Counted from the first letter of the stretch, positions 18,669 to 26,943 are shown. The stretch: DNA of 64,000 bases from Paenibacillus tepidiphilus (GCF_008635795.1 NZ_VWRQ01000013.1:62001-126000); one strand, 5' to 3'. Numbers and translations: made by a program. The notes: a model not told the origin generated them from the letters alone.

Positions 18669-18852
18669 AGTTGGATTTTCGCCACTTAAATTGCTCATTT
18701 ATGCGGGTTAGCTGCAGTCTAGTTCGATAATCGCCACTTAATCATAGTGAAAGTGGCCACTGGAGCGAATTTTAGTCGAAATAGATGGCGGAAATCCAAC
18801 TAGAGTCGGCAAATCGCGCTGTAGGCGAAAAATAAGTAGCGGAATTCCAACT
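18669..18852. repeat. Nested inverted repeats with AGTTGGATTTTCGCCACTTA arms
   Basis: Four related arms can be read. Two point right, at 18669 (AGTTGGATTTTCGCCACTTA) and 18719 (CTAGTTCGATAATCGCCACT). Two point left, ending at 18803 (GGCGGAAATCCAACTAG) and 18852 (AGTAGCGGAATTCCAACT). They form two concentric imperfect palindromes. This looks like a mobile or extragenic palindromic element family. The number of genomic copies is unknown. Confidence 0.7.
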
Positions 18853-18953
18853 AACGTCTGGAGTGCATGAAATGGCAGAGTAGCTCTTCCCTGACTGACT
18901 AGCGGAGAGGCCGGGGATGTTCACGCATGGGCAGATTCGGAATGGTCAAGGGA

Positions 18954-19209
18954 CTAGGCCCATGCTTCCGATGCGAGTTTTGTTCGTAGCGGATTCACGG
19001 AGGCTTAGCTCACAAAACTAGGCCCATGCTTCCGATGCGAGTTTTGTTCGTAGCGGATTCACGGAGGCTTAGCTCACAAAACTAGGCCCATGCTTCCGTT
19101 GCGAGTTTTGTTCGTAGCGGATTCACGGAGGCTTAGCTCACAAAACTAGGCTTATGCTTCCGTTGCGAGTTTTGTTCGTAGCGGATTCACGGAGGCTTAG
19201 CTAAACAAA
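18954..19209. repeat. Four tandem 64-bp direct repeats
   Basis: Units begin at 18954, 19018, 19082 and 19146, exactly 64 bp apart, and are nearly identical. Each contains CTAGGCCCATGCTTCCG, a possible 9-bp stem (CCGTTGCGA with TCGTAGCGG, two G-U pairs, 7-nt loop) and GGATTCACGGAGGCTTAGC. A diverged copy lies at 18475-18538 and a short partial copy near 20823. The array ends 20 bp before the ATG of the FAD protein gene. Confidence 0.92.
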
Positions 19210-19228
19210 ACTTTGAGGAGGCTACACT

Positions 19229-19792
19229 ATGTACGAAATCGCCGTTATCGGCGCCGGCCCGGCCGGTGCCAGCGCAGCGCTGTTCGCCGCCAAGGCAGGC
19301 AAGTCCACGCTGCTGATCGACAACGACAAGGGGATGACCCGCAGAGGCTGGTATGAGAACTATTACGGCATCGCCGAAATCGGCGGACCCGAGCTCGTTG
19401 AGACCGGACATAAGCAGGCGGTCAAATTCGGCGCCAAGCTGGTGGAAGGACAGGCTGTGAGCCTAGCCAAGGCAGCCGAGGGCTTCGTGATCGAAACTGA
19501 GAACGGTGACTCCTATGAAGCGAAGCATGTCATCCTCGCTACAGGCGTTCTTACCGATCTGGCGGCAGCGGCCGGAGTGGAGACCAAAGACGGCACGGAA
19601 CCGCGTATCAAAACAGTCGTTGCGGTCACTCCGGAAGGCAAGACGAATGTGGAAGGCATCTGGGCTGCCGGAACGGTTGCCGGTGTCAGCGTACACGCTA
19701 TCATTACCGCGGGCGACGGCGCCAAGGTCGCCATCAATATTATCAGCGAGCTGAACGGCACCCGGTATGTGGACCATGATCTGCTGAAATAA
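19229..19792 (+). CDS. Single-domain FAD-dependent oxidoreductase (thioredoxin-reductase-like)
   Basis: A 187-residue flavoprotein. It has the FAD motif VIGAGPAGASAALFAAKAGK (6-25), YYGIAEIGGPELVETGHKQA typical of the thioredoxin reductase fold, HVILATGVLTD, and the C-terminal GIWAAGTVAGVSVHAIITAG. It lacks both the NADPH-binding domain and the CxxC site of a true thioredoxin reductase, which needs about 310 residues. Similar short proteins occur in Firmicutes, but their electron donor is unknown to me. GAGGAGG lies nine bases before the ATG. Confidence 0.85.
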   Translation: MYEIAVIGAGPAGASAALFAAKAGKSTLLIDNDKGMTRRGWYENYYGIAEIGGPELVETGHKQAVKFGAKLVEGQAVSLAKAAEGFVIETENGDSYEAKHVILATGVLTDLAAAAGVETKDGTEPRIKTVVAVTPEGKTNVEGIWAAGTVAGVSVHAIITAGDGAKVAINIISELNGTRYVDHDLLK

Positions 19793-19874
19793 ATATTGCG
19801 GCATTTATAGCAATTGACAGCAGCAAACAGGGATGATAATTTTACGATAGAATATTAAAGGCAATGTAACCTTT

Positions 19875-19913
19875 GGGTTCAACCTCGCTGAGAAGTGGGT
19901 TGGGCCCTTTTTG
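19875..19913 (+). terminator. Terminator after the FAD protein gene
   Basis: A 10-bp stem (GGGTTCAACC with GGTTGGGCCC, two G-U pairs) with a 13-nt loop is followed by TTTTT. It is about 80 bp downstream of the stop and 26 bp upstream of the next ribosome site. Confidence 0.65.
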
Positions 19914-19939
19914 CATTGTTCTAACCAAGGAGGATGAAT

Positions 19940-20743
19940 ATGATCAGAACAGAATGGCTGCTGCAGCGGCTGGATGAGATCGGCAGATCGCTTGAACGCA
20001 AGGGGGGAGCGCTGCTGCTATTAGGCGTTGGTTCCGTTGGCACCGAGACCGGACGGCTCGACGATTATTCGGACCTGGATTTCTTTGTTATTGTGGAGCC
20101 GGGGCAGAAGGACAGATATATTGATCGTCTGGATTGGCTCGAAGAGGTCCATCCGCTTGCCTATGCTTTCAAGAATTCGGATGTCGGGTACAAAATCCTG
20201 TTCGAGGACGGAATTTACGGAGAATATGCGGTATTTGAAGAATCGGAGCTGGCGGATGCCTCCTATTCAGGCGGCCGGGTCGTATGGAAGGATCCTGCGT
20301 ATACCGGTAAAGAACCCCTGATTTCATCTTCCAACCGGCTTCCTGTCCTTAAAAAGAGCTCCCTCGACTATCCCTTGAACGAAGCCTTAACCAATCTGTA
20401 CGTCGGGCTCGGCCGGTATGCACGGGGTGAACGCCTGTCTGCTGCACGGTTCATTCAGAGTTACGCGATAGACAGCATTCTGTCCGTACTCCATCTGCTG
20501 GAGCAGGAGGTAGAATACTATCCCGATCCGTTCGGCAATGAGCGGCGGCTGGAGAAGAGATTCCCAAGGTTTGCGGAAATCATCGGCCAAATGATGCAGG
20601 GCTACGATCATGTTCCCGAATCGGCCCTGCGTATTCTCGATTTCCTGGAGGAAGTGTATCCGGTCAATCCACGGCTAAGCGCGGAGATCCGGCGGTTGGC
20701 TGACCGGACCTGTCAGCAGGAAAGCACATCCATAGATTCATGA
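19940..20743 (+). CDS. Nucleotidyltransferase-fold protein
   Basis: A 267-residue protein whose N terminus has the polymerase-beta-like nucleotidyltransferase signature: GVGSVGTETGR, then DDYSDLDFFVIVEPG with the metal-binding Asp-x-Asp. A helical C-terminal half follows, as in aminoglycoside nucleotidyltransferases and related housekeeping enzymes. AAGGAGG abuts an ATG at 19934, so the second ATG at 19940 with a 6-nt spacer is the better start. It opens the sugar-modifying island but has its own spacing. Substrate unknown. A toxin-antitoxin role is not supported because no partner is present. Confidence 0.75.
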   Translation: MIRTEWLLQRLDEIGRSLERKGGALLLLGVGSVGTETGRLDDYSDLDFFVIVEPGQKDRYIDRLDWLEEVHPLAYAFKNSDVGYKILFEDGIYGEYAVFEESELADASYSGGRVVWKDPAYTGKEPLISSSNRLPVLKKSSLDYPLNEALTNLYVGLGRYARGERLSAARFIQSYAIDSILSVLHLLEQEVEYYPDPFGNERRLEKRFPRFAEIIGQMMQGYDHVPESALRILDFLEEVYPVNPRLSAEIRRLADRTCQQESTSIDS

Positions 20744-20973
20744 ACCGTTTTTTTGCCAACAGGCAGTCAGCCTTATTTGTAATGGAGAAGATAATCGAAT
20801 GATTTACAGTGGACGATTGAGTCTAGACCCTTGCTTCCGGATCATAGTTTAATTGCTTAATCCTACTTTATATAAACCCAAGCTCTCTCATAGCTTGTGC
20901 ATAAAATATATAAAAGCTCATTTGCAACAATTCCCGCAGTTTGCAAATTTAATGAGCAGGTAGGAGGATGTTT
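20744..20973. other. Spacer with a degenerate 64-bp-repeat fragment
   Basis: The motif CTAGACCCTTGCTTCCGG near 20823 matches the start of the 64-bp repeat unit at 18954 at most positions. The rest is AT-rich and probably contains the promoter of the sugar nucleotidyltransferase gene. Confidence 0.45.
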
Positions 20974-22038
20974 ATGAAAGGACTAATCTTGTGCGCCGGC
21001 CGGGGGACGAGACTGCAGCCTTCAACTTATACCAAACCAAAGTGCATGCTGCCTGTTAACGGTGAGTCTATTCTTGTCTCCATCATCAACAAACTTGTTG
21101 CGGCCGGAATTACCGATATTGGTATCGTAGTAAATCCTTCGCAGGCAGAAATCCGGGAAACGATCGGGAATGGAGAGCAGTTGAATGCCTCTTTAACCTT
21201 TCTGCTGCAAAAAGAGGCTTTGGGATTGGCGGATGCGGTCAAATGTGCGCAGCCTTTTATGGGGGATTCCTCTTTTTTATTGATGCTTGGCGATAATTTG
21301 TATGAAGGTGAGCTGGAGCCATTGATCCAATCCCTGCATGCAGACCAATCTGCAGCTTCGATACTGCTTCAGCCGGTCAAGGAGCCCCGTCAATTCGGCA
21401 TTGCCGTAATTGAAGAGGGGAGAATCGTCAACTTGGAAGAGAAGCCCCTCGACCCGAAATCGAATCTGGCTATTGTCGGCGTGTATGTTTTGACGTCAGC
21501 CATCTGGCCGGCCATTGAGAGTCTTACCCCTTCGACCCGGGGTGAATATGAACTAACCGATGCCCTTCAAGGGGTAATCTCGGAAGGCGGGCATGTGGCG
21601 TACAGCATAGCGACCGCACCTTTTTTTGATATCGGAACCCATGAACGCTGGCTTGAGGCCAACCAGTACCAGATGGATCATGATCCAAAGAATGTCGCGG
21701 TGCCGTCCTGCAATAATGCCTCGGTTCAGTGGATTCCGCCAATCAAGGTCGATCCGACCGCCCGTGTAATGAATAGTATTATTGGACCTCATGTGTATAT
21801 TGGTCCGAATAGCGTCGTCGAACATTGTATTCTAAGCAATAGCATTTTGACGGATCAGGTGAGGCTGTCCCAGGTTCATGCGGAGGGGAGTGTGTTTGGA
21901 TCACAAGTTCATCTGGTTGAACAGGAAATTCAGGAGCAGCCTGCCCGTCATATCCTTGGGGACCGTGCAACGGTTACAAGAATCCAGCCTGACTTGCCAA
22001 ACGATTCACAATTAAATCGGATCCGTACTGGGGATTAG
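20974..22038 (+). CDS. Sugar-1-phosphate nucleotidyltransferase, RmlA/StrD-like (long form)
   Basis: A 354-residue enzyme that probably makes a dTDP- or UDP-sugar. The catalytic loop GLILCAGRGTRLQPSTYTKP (3-22) is followed by MLGDNLYEG, RQFGIAVIEE, VNLEEKP, GVYVLT and YELTDAL, all typical of glucose-1-phosphate thymidylyltransferases. The C terminus (from about 245) is a left-handed beta-helix (VMNSIIGPHVYIGPNSVVEH), as in StrD-like long forms. GTAGGAGG lies too close to the ATG at 20968, so 20974 is preferred. No rmlBCD genes are adjacent. Confidence 0.88.
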   Translation: MKGLILCAGRGTRLQPSTYTKPKCMLPVNGESILVSIINKLVAAGITDIGIVVNPSQAEIRETIGNGEQLNASLTFLLQKEALGLADAVKCAQPFMGDSSFLLMLGDNLYEGELEPLIQSLHADQSAASILLQPVKEPRQFGIAVIEEGRIVNLEEKPLDPKSNLAIVGVYVLTSAIWPAIESLTPSTRGEYELTDALQGVISEGGHVAYSIATAPFFDIGTHERWLEANQYQMDHDPKNVAVPSCNNASVQWIPPIKVDPTARVMNSIIGPHVYIGPNSVVEHCILSNSILTDQVRLSQVHAEGSVFGSQVHLVEQEIQEQPARHILGDRATVTRIQPDLPNDSQLNRIRTGD

Positions 22039-22134
22039 TCCAATCCATTCACTGGGGTAATCACATACTCTTAGAGTAGTCAAATGCATAAGGCAGCTAT
22101 GCAAAAATACCTTTAAGGGTAGGTGATGTTGAAA

Positions 22135-23376
22135 ATGATTGAGTTGGTTTTGACGATCAACGATAAAGACGGGAGCTACACGGAGCATGCGGGTGTTGTT
22201 CTGGCATCCATTTTTTCCAACACCCAGCAAACGATTAATGTACACATTGTGCATGATGATTCCTTAAGTGAAGAGAACAAGCAAAAGCTCCGCCAGTTAG
22301 TGGAACTGTTTCATCACAACATCTTTTTTTATCACGTTACAATTCCCGGGGATCTGTACGAGGTTGCTGCCGGCGTGCACAAGATCGACTATTGGACAAT
22401 AGCCAGTATGTACCGTTTGTTGCTTCCGCTGTTTATTCAGAGCGACCGGGTTATTTATTTGGACTGCGACATTCTGGTCAATATGGATATTAACGAATTG
22501 TGGAGCATTGACCTGGGGGATCGGTATTTAGGCGCAGTACTGGATCAAGGCCAGAATTTGCTGGAGTATTTCACTTCACTCGGCCTTAATGCAGAGCTGT
22601 ATTTTAACTCAGGGGTAATTCTGTTTCATCTGGACAATATCCGCAATAAACAGGGCTGGTATGAAGAAATACTCCATTTCCTGCGCAGCTATCCGACGAT
22701 GACCATGCCTGATCAGGATGTGCTGAATTCTGTTTACAGCTCCAACTATTTGCAAATGGATCAGCGCTTCAATACGTTCGCGCATGCTGAACTTGAGCTA
22801 GAGAACAAAATTGTTCATTTCGCCGGAGACAACAAATGGTGGGATATTGATTCACCAGCAGCACCGCTATACGCTAAATTTCTTGCCATGACCCCATGGG
22901 GCAGAGAAGCTGCAGCAGAGCCGGTTTATGAGCCGGAGCAGGTCAACATCGCACCCGAGCCGCCCGCTCCTGAAATTCAACCTGCAGCCATACAGCTTCC
23001 GGAACATCCGGTCCTTGAAGCCGCTGCCCCGGCTCTTGAAGAGGCCCCGCGAGCCCCTGAAGCGGTAACCCCGGCCCCGGAGAACATTCCTGTAAAGCGG
23101 CACAGACGGAAACGCCGCAGATTGTCACGCTTACGGATAAGACGCAGATTGAGATTGAAATTGAGACTGAAGCTGAGACTGAGAAGGAAAAGAATCATCC
23201 GCGCCAAATACCGTTCTAAAAAGCGGTTAAAGCTGATCAAGCGTCTACATGTAAAGAAGAGAAAAGCACTGCTGATGAGAAAAAAGAAACTTCTGCTGGT
23301 CAAAAGAAAGAGCAAAAATATGATAAAAAAGGTACCTCCGAAAAAAAGAACATACCCCTTAAAGCGTACCTCCTAA
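22135..23376 (+). CDS. Family 8 glycosyltransferase with Pro/Glu linker and polycationic C terminus
   Basis: A GT8 retaining glycosyltransferase domain spans about the first 265 residues: SMYRLLLPLF, the metal-binding DxD in VIYLDCDILVNMDINELW, YFNSGVILFHL, MPDQDVLNSVYS and IVHFAGDNKWWD. A Pro/Ala/Glu-rich linker of about 60 residues follows, then about 90 residues that are roughly half Lys/Arg (from DNA position 23095). That tail may come from a frameshift: the -1 frame gives a Glu/Thr/Lys-rich sequence, though with one internal TAA. The start is uncertain (GTG 22123, ATG 22126 or ATG 22135, with AAGGGTAGG upstream). Confidence 0.85.
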   Translation: MIELVLTINDKDGSYTEHAGVVLASIFSNTQQTINVHIVHDDSLSEENKQKLRQLVELFHHNIFFYHVTIPGDLYEVAAGVHKIDYWTIASMYRLLLPLFIQSDRVIYLDCDILVNMDINELWSIDLGDRYLGAVLDQGQNLLEYFTSLGLNAELYFNSGVILFHLDNIRNKQGWYEEILHFLRSYPTMTMPDQDVLNSVYSSNYLQMDQRFNTFAHAELELENKIVHFAGDNKWWDIDSPAAPLYAKFLAMTPWGREAAAEPVYEPEQVNIAPEPPAPEIQPAAIQLPEHPVLEAAAPALEEAPRAPEAVTPAPENIPVKRHRRKRRRLSRLRIRRRLRLKLRLKLRLRRKRIIRAKYRSKKRLKLIKRLHVKKRKALLMRKKKLLLVKRKSKNMIKKVPPKKRTYPLKRTS

Positions 23377-23391
23377 GGGGCTATGATAGCG

Positions 23392-23420
23392 ATCCGCCCT
23401 GCGATCCGGGTGGATCGTTA
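23392..23420. other. Hairpin between the GT8 gene and the galU remnant
   Basis: AGCGATCC and GGATCGTT flank an inner CCC/GGG pair, giving an 11-bp stem with an 8-nt loop. It lies 16 bp after the GT8 stop. There is no long T run, so it is a weak terminator candidate at best. Confidence 0.4.
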
Positions 23421-23423
23421 GTG

Positions 23424-23612
23424 TTAGGAGGTTGGACAAGTCTTTAGCACACTATTGATGCTTTCAATCCCTCGTACGGCCTCCTTCCACGATGTACTGA
23501 AATTGCCGCTTGTCGGTCATGGGCAGGTATTTCCTTCGGCTGGGCTTTTAGTGGCGGGCAGAAACCGGGTGCCCAGACCCGCCTCCGGTATAACGGCTTT
23601 GCGGATTCTCAT
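23424..23612 (-). pseudogene. galU: Truncated, frameshifted galU remnant (UTP-glucose-1-phosphate uridylyltransferase)
   Basis: From an ATG at 23612 with a perfect AAAGGAGG ribosome site the frame reads MRIRKAVIPEAGLGTRFLPA, the GalU N terminus, then breaks. Correcting single-base indels recovers the rest in pieces: AQPKE, LP, TDK, QYIVE and EAVRGIESI. At least four one-base changes occur in about 100 bp, and homology stops near 23460. About 60 of some 290 residues are left. It lies directly after the GT2 gene on the same strand, as expected for an old ykcB-ykcC-galU operon. Confidence 0.85.
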
Positions 23613-24615
23613 TGTCGTACGCCTCCTTTCCTTCCGGGCTCTTCCACTGCGAATTCCGGTAATCCGGCTCCGCCTGCCGCTTGCCGCCATAGAATTCCTG
23701 GACAATATACAGCGGACGCCCCTTGGTCTCGTCATAGATCCGGCCGACATATTCGCCCAGAATGCCCAGCATTATCAGCACAAATCCGTTAAAGGTAAGC
23801 GTAATGCCGATCATCGATGCCCAGCCCTTAACCGCCTCGTCGGTGAACAATGCCAGGTATACGACATACATCAGATACACGAAGCCGGATACGGATAGCA
23901 GCGTTCCCAGAACCCCGGCAAGCTTCAGCGGCTTGTAAGAAAAAGATGTAATGCCGTCGAGGGACAGCTTGATCATCCGCTTCAGCGGATATTTCGTCTC
24001 CCCCGCAAGCCGTTCATCGCGTTCGTATTCAATCGCCTTCTGGCGGAAACCCACCCAGCTGACGAGTCCGCGCACGAAGCGGTTTTTCTCCGGCAGACGC
24101 TTGAGCTCATCACATACCTTGCGGTCAATCAGGCGAAAATCGCCGGTATCGACCGGGATGGAGATGTCGGTGCAATAACGCAGAATGCGGTAAAACGCGC
24201 TGGCGGTCCACTTTTTGAACACGGATTCGCCCTTTCGTTTGATGCGTTTGGCGTATACGACCTCATAGCCCTGTTTCCATTCGGTGATCATATCGAGAAT
24301 CAGCTCAGGCGGGTCCTGCAGATCGGCGTCGATAATGACCACCGCATCGCCCAAGGCATAGTCCATACCGGCTGTGATGGCGATCTGATGCCCGAAATTG
24401 CGGCTGAGATCTATCAGCTTCACGCTTTCGTCCCAATAGCTGTATTCTTCGATCATCCGGGCGCAGTTGTCGGTGCTGCCGTCATTGACGAACAGCAGCT
24501 CATACGGCTCGCCGGTGGTTCCCATTACTTTTTTGATCCGCCGGTAGGTCTCCTGAATAACCGCCTCTTCGTTGTACATCGGTATGATGATGGAATAGCG
24601 CACTTTGATGCTCAT
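23548..24615 (-). CDS. Family 2 glycosyltransferase, GtrB/DPM1-like (YkcC type)
   Basis: A 355-residue membrane-anchored enzyme that probably transfers a sugar to undecaprenyl phosphate. It has YSIIIPMYNEEAVI, LLFVNDGSTD, the catalytic DADLQDPPELI and a QxxRW-equivalent region (GLVSWVGFRQ), then two C-terminal membrane helices (about 235-260 and 270-300) as in GtrB. The frame opens at 24645, but AAGGAGG lies nine bases before the ATG at 24615. The C terminus runs 65 bp into the galU remnant (tail TGGGSGHPVSARH), so its normal end may have been altered. The GT39 partner is upstream. Confidence 0.9.
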   Translation of the reverse strand: MSIKVRYSIIIPMYNEEAVIQETYRRIKKVMGTTGEPYELLFVNDGSTDNCARMIEEYSYWDESVKLIDLSRNFGHQIAITAGMDYALGDAVVIIDADLQDPPELILDMITEWKQGYEVVYAKRIKRKGESVFKKWTASAFYRILRYCTDISIPVDTGDFRLIDRKVCDELKRLPEKNRFVRGLVSWVGFRQKAIEYERDERLAGETKYPLKRMIKLSLDGITSFSYKPLKLAGVLGTLLSVSGFVYLMYVVYLALFTDEAVKGWASMIGITLTFNGFVLIMLGILGEYVGRIYDETKGRPLYIVQEFYGGKRQAEPDYRNSQWKSPEGKEAYDNENPQSRYTGGGSGHPVSARH

Positions 24616-24687
24616 AGGGCAGCTCCTCCTTGTAATTGTAATCATGAAGCGCGCAGGCTGCGCGCCTCATGCCATGCCGACTGTCTG

Positions 24688-26781
24688 CTAATTGAGTGTA
24701 ACCTCGTACAAGGTGCCTCCGCTTGCGCCGCCTGCTGTTCCCTGCCACTCTTCGGATGGCACTTCCGTTCCGTGCTCCGTTATCCAGCTTGTGACCTCGG
24801 AGCTGCCACCGCCACCCCGGCCGCCGCCGCTGGTAACGTAGAAATACTTCACGGCTCCGCTGCGGACCAAAGCCTCCAGACTCTCGGCGTCATATACCGG
24901 ATCAGAGCCGGAATATCCGTTAAGAATGACCACAGATGCTCCTTCGTTGATGATATAAGGGCCTGCCGCCGTGTAATTTAATGCGGCAAACAGATACTTC
25001 TCGCCAGTGTTATGCTCCTCCAGATAAGCAATGAGGTTCTGGTTTACCTCCCCGCCCTGTGACCTGCCGCCTCCGACGCTGTTCTCGCTGTCCGGGCCAG
25101 CAGCAGGAAGCTGGCTGCTCTGGCCGTAAGTAATGGGCGTCAGCGCCCAATATAGCGGCCCGATCAGCAGCACCAGCATGCCAAGCACTGCTGCCGTATG
25201 CGCCGCAGGCTTTTCCTTCGCACCAAGGACCCGGATGAGTACGAGCACCAGGGTCATGGCCACACCCGAGGCGAGCACGGCAATGGACCAGCCCGGGCCG
25301 ATCCTATCATCATACGGATGGATAATATACCATGCGAACCCTGCTGTAGCGAGCACGGCCGCCGGGAGCAGCCAGGACAGCCACAACGAATGTTCCTTAT
25401 AGTAGTGCCACAGTTGGCCCCAGCCTGCCCCGGCAAGCGCCGCTATCGGCGGGGCCATCATGATCAGGTAGTACTGGTGGAAGAATCCGGCGATGCTGAA
25501 GAAGCCCATCACCGGGACCAGCCAGGCCAGCCAGAACAACGTCTCCTTATGCCGCTGCGTGAAGTTCTTCCGGCGCAAGGAGGCGAAGATGCCGATGACG
25601 CCGAAGAATACGAGCGGCAGCAGCCAGCTGGCCTGCCCCGACAGCTCCGCCTGGAACAGCCGCAGCGGACCGGGCGTGCCGGTGTTGAACATCCCGCCGC
25701 CACCGCCGCCGGGAGCACCCATGCCGCCGCCGAATTGCCGTCCGCCGTCCTGGCGGTCGCCACCGCCTGCGAACCCGCGCCCGCCGGCATCCTGCCCCGG
25801 CGGCAAGGCCTGGCCGCCGTCCGGCCGGCCGCTGCTGGAGTCTCCGCGGCCATCTCCGCCGGGCATGGCCGGCATTTCGCCGCCGGCACCCGGCATGCCT
25901 CCGTCCTGCATGCCTCCGTCCTGCATGCCGCCTCCCTGCATGCCGCCTCCCTGCATGCCGCCTCCCTGCATGCCACCGCTGCCTGTGCTGCGGTCGCCCG
26001 TCAGGCGGGAGACGCCGTTATAGCCGAAAGCCAGGTTCAGCACGGAGTTCGTGCCGCTGCTGCCGATGTACGGGCGTTTGTCCGCCGGGATGGAATCGAC
26101 AATCACCGCCCAGGAGAGCGAAATGGTAAGCAGCACAGCTGTGCAAGCCGCCAGGAGGCCGGTCTTCTTCTTCCAGTTCACCTTGCCTGCAAGGATATAA
26201 AAAAGATAGAATGCCGGTACGACCATATAGGCCTGCAGCATTTTTTCGTTGAAGGCTACGCCGAGCAGCCCGAAGGCAGCCAGCAGACTGGCGGGCTTGC
26301 TCCGCTTCGTCCCGCGGAACAGGAACCATGCCGCCAGCAACAGTGTGAACACCAGCAAGGCATCAATATTGTTCGTCCGGCTTACAGCCGCAGCGACCGG
26401 CGTAACCGCCATCGCCAGAGCGGCCAGCCGGGCGGCGGTGCGGCCGAAGGCCGGCTTTACCAGCAGGTACACCAGCAGCACCGAGCCGACGCCGCCAAGC
26501 GTCTGAGGCAGGATGACACTCCAGCCGTGCAGCCCGAAGATCCAGGCGCTGGCCGTCTGAATCCAGAACGCCACCGGCGGTTTGTCCACCGTTACGGACC
26601 CGGCGGAGTCCAGGGAAGCAAAGAAGAAATTGTGAAAGTTCTCCAGCATACTCCCCACCGCCGTGGTGTAATACAAATTCACATATTGATCATTCCAGAT
26701 TCCATAGCCGTACAGAAACGCCGCCAGCAGCATACTGCCGAGCAATACGGCATCGAATCCAGGCTTTTTCCGCCATTTCAT
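24688..26781 (-). CDS. Family 39 glycosyltransferase, ArnT-like (YkcB type), with Gly/Met/Gln-rich insert
   Basis: A 697-residue polytopic membrane transferase that uses lipid-linked sugars on the outer face. The N terminus has NQYVNLYYTTAVG-like and DKPPVAFWIQTAS motifs, the GT39 active-site region, plus many hydrophobic helices. An extracytoplasmic insert at about 268-370 is Gly/Met/Gln/Asp-rich and includes six 5-residue repeats (GGMQG type). The start is the ATG at 26781 with AAGGGAG eight bases upstream. GTG 26790 and ATG 26787 are too close to it. The GT2 partner 72 bp downstream probably supplies the polyprenyl-phosphate sugar. Confidence 0.9.
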   Translation of the reverse strand: MKWRKKPGFDAVLLGSMLLAAFLYGYGIWNDQYVNLYYTTAVGSMLENFHNFFFASLDSAGSVTVDKPPVAFWIQTASAWIFGLHGWSVILPQTLGGVGSVLLVYLLVKPAFGRTAARLAALAMAVTPVAAAVSRTNNIDALLVFTLLLAAWFLFRGTKRSKPASLLAAFGLLGVAFNEKMLQAYMVVPAFYLFYILAGKVNWKKKTGLLAACTAVLLTISLSWAVIVDSIPADKRPYIGSSGTNSVLNLAFGYNGVSRLTGDRSTGSGGMQGGGMQGGGMQGGGMQDGGMQDGGMPGAGGEMPAMPGGDGRGDSSSGRPDGGQALPPGQDAGGRGFAGGGDRQDGGRQFGGGMGAPGGGGGGMFNTGTPGPLRLFQAELSGQASWLLPLVFFGVIGIFASLRRKNFTQRHKETLFWLAWLVPVMGFFSIAGFFHQYYLIMMAPPIAALAGAGWGQLWHYYKEHSLWLSWLLPAAVLATAGFAWYIIHPYDDRIGPGWSIAVLASGVAMTLVLVLIRVLGAKEKPAAHTAAVLGMLVLLIGPLYWALTPITYGQSSQLPAAGPDSENSVGGGRSQGGEVNQNLIAYLEEHNTGEKYLFAALNYTAAGPYIINEGASVVILNGYSGSDPVYDAESLEALVRSGAVKYFYVTSGGGRGGGGSSEVTSWITEHGTEVPSEEWQGTAGGASGGTLYEVTLN
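25891..25980 (-). repeat. 15-bp tandem repeat inside the GT39 gene
   Basis: Six 15-bp units of the type CTGCATGCCGCCTCC encode the (G)GMQ(G/D)G pentapeptide repeats of the extracytoplasmic insert. Units 3-5 are identical, which suggests recent slippage or duplication. Confidence 0.85.
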
Positions 26782-26943
26782 GGGCATCACTCCCTTAGTC
26801 CATCCTTTTCAGGCAGTGCTCCGCACCCCCCGGTGCACCTGTTCCTTACCCGTATTATTGCAGTCCTACCTTAAGTCATAATGAACGTCCGCTGAATGTT
26901 TGCTGAAACATCAAAGCTGCAAAATGATGTCTGTACAGCAAAA

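Larger units (their letters stand above)
18382..19228. other. 847-bp non-coding, repeat-rich spacer
   Basis: I see no gene. The region holds degenerate repeat copies near 18416-18538, a set of nested inverted repeats (18669-18852) and four tandem 64-bp repeats (18954-19209), then the AGGAGG ribosome site of the next gene. No clear promoter for the downstream gene is visible outside the repeats. Confidence 0.7.

Noticed and set aside
18954..19209. CRISPR array
   Set aside because: The 64-bp units are directly adjacent with no unique spacers and no cas genes are near. The same applies to 10438-10629.
19875..19913. T-box or antiterminator leader
   Set aside because: No T-box consensus and no specifier region; the hairpin is an ordinary terminator with a T run.
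25198..26874. A 558-codon plus-strand frame across the GT39 gene
   Set aside because: Antisense shadow; includes translated 15-bp repeats (HASVLHAAS type) and no known domain.
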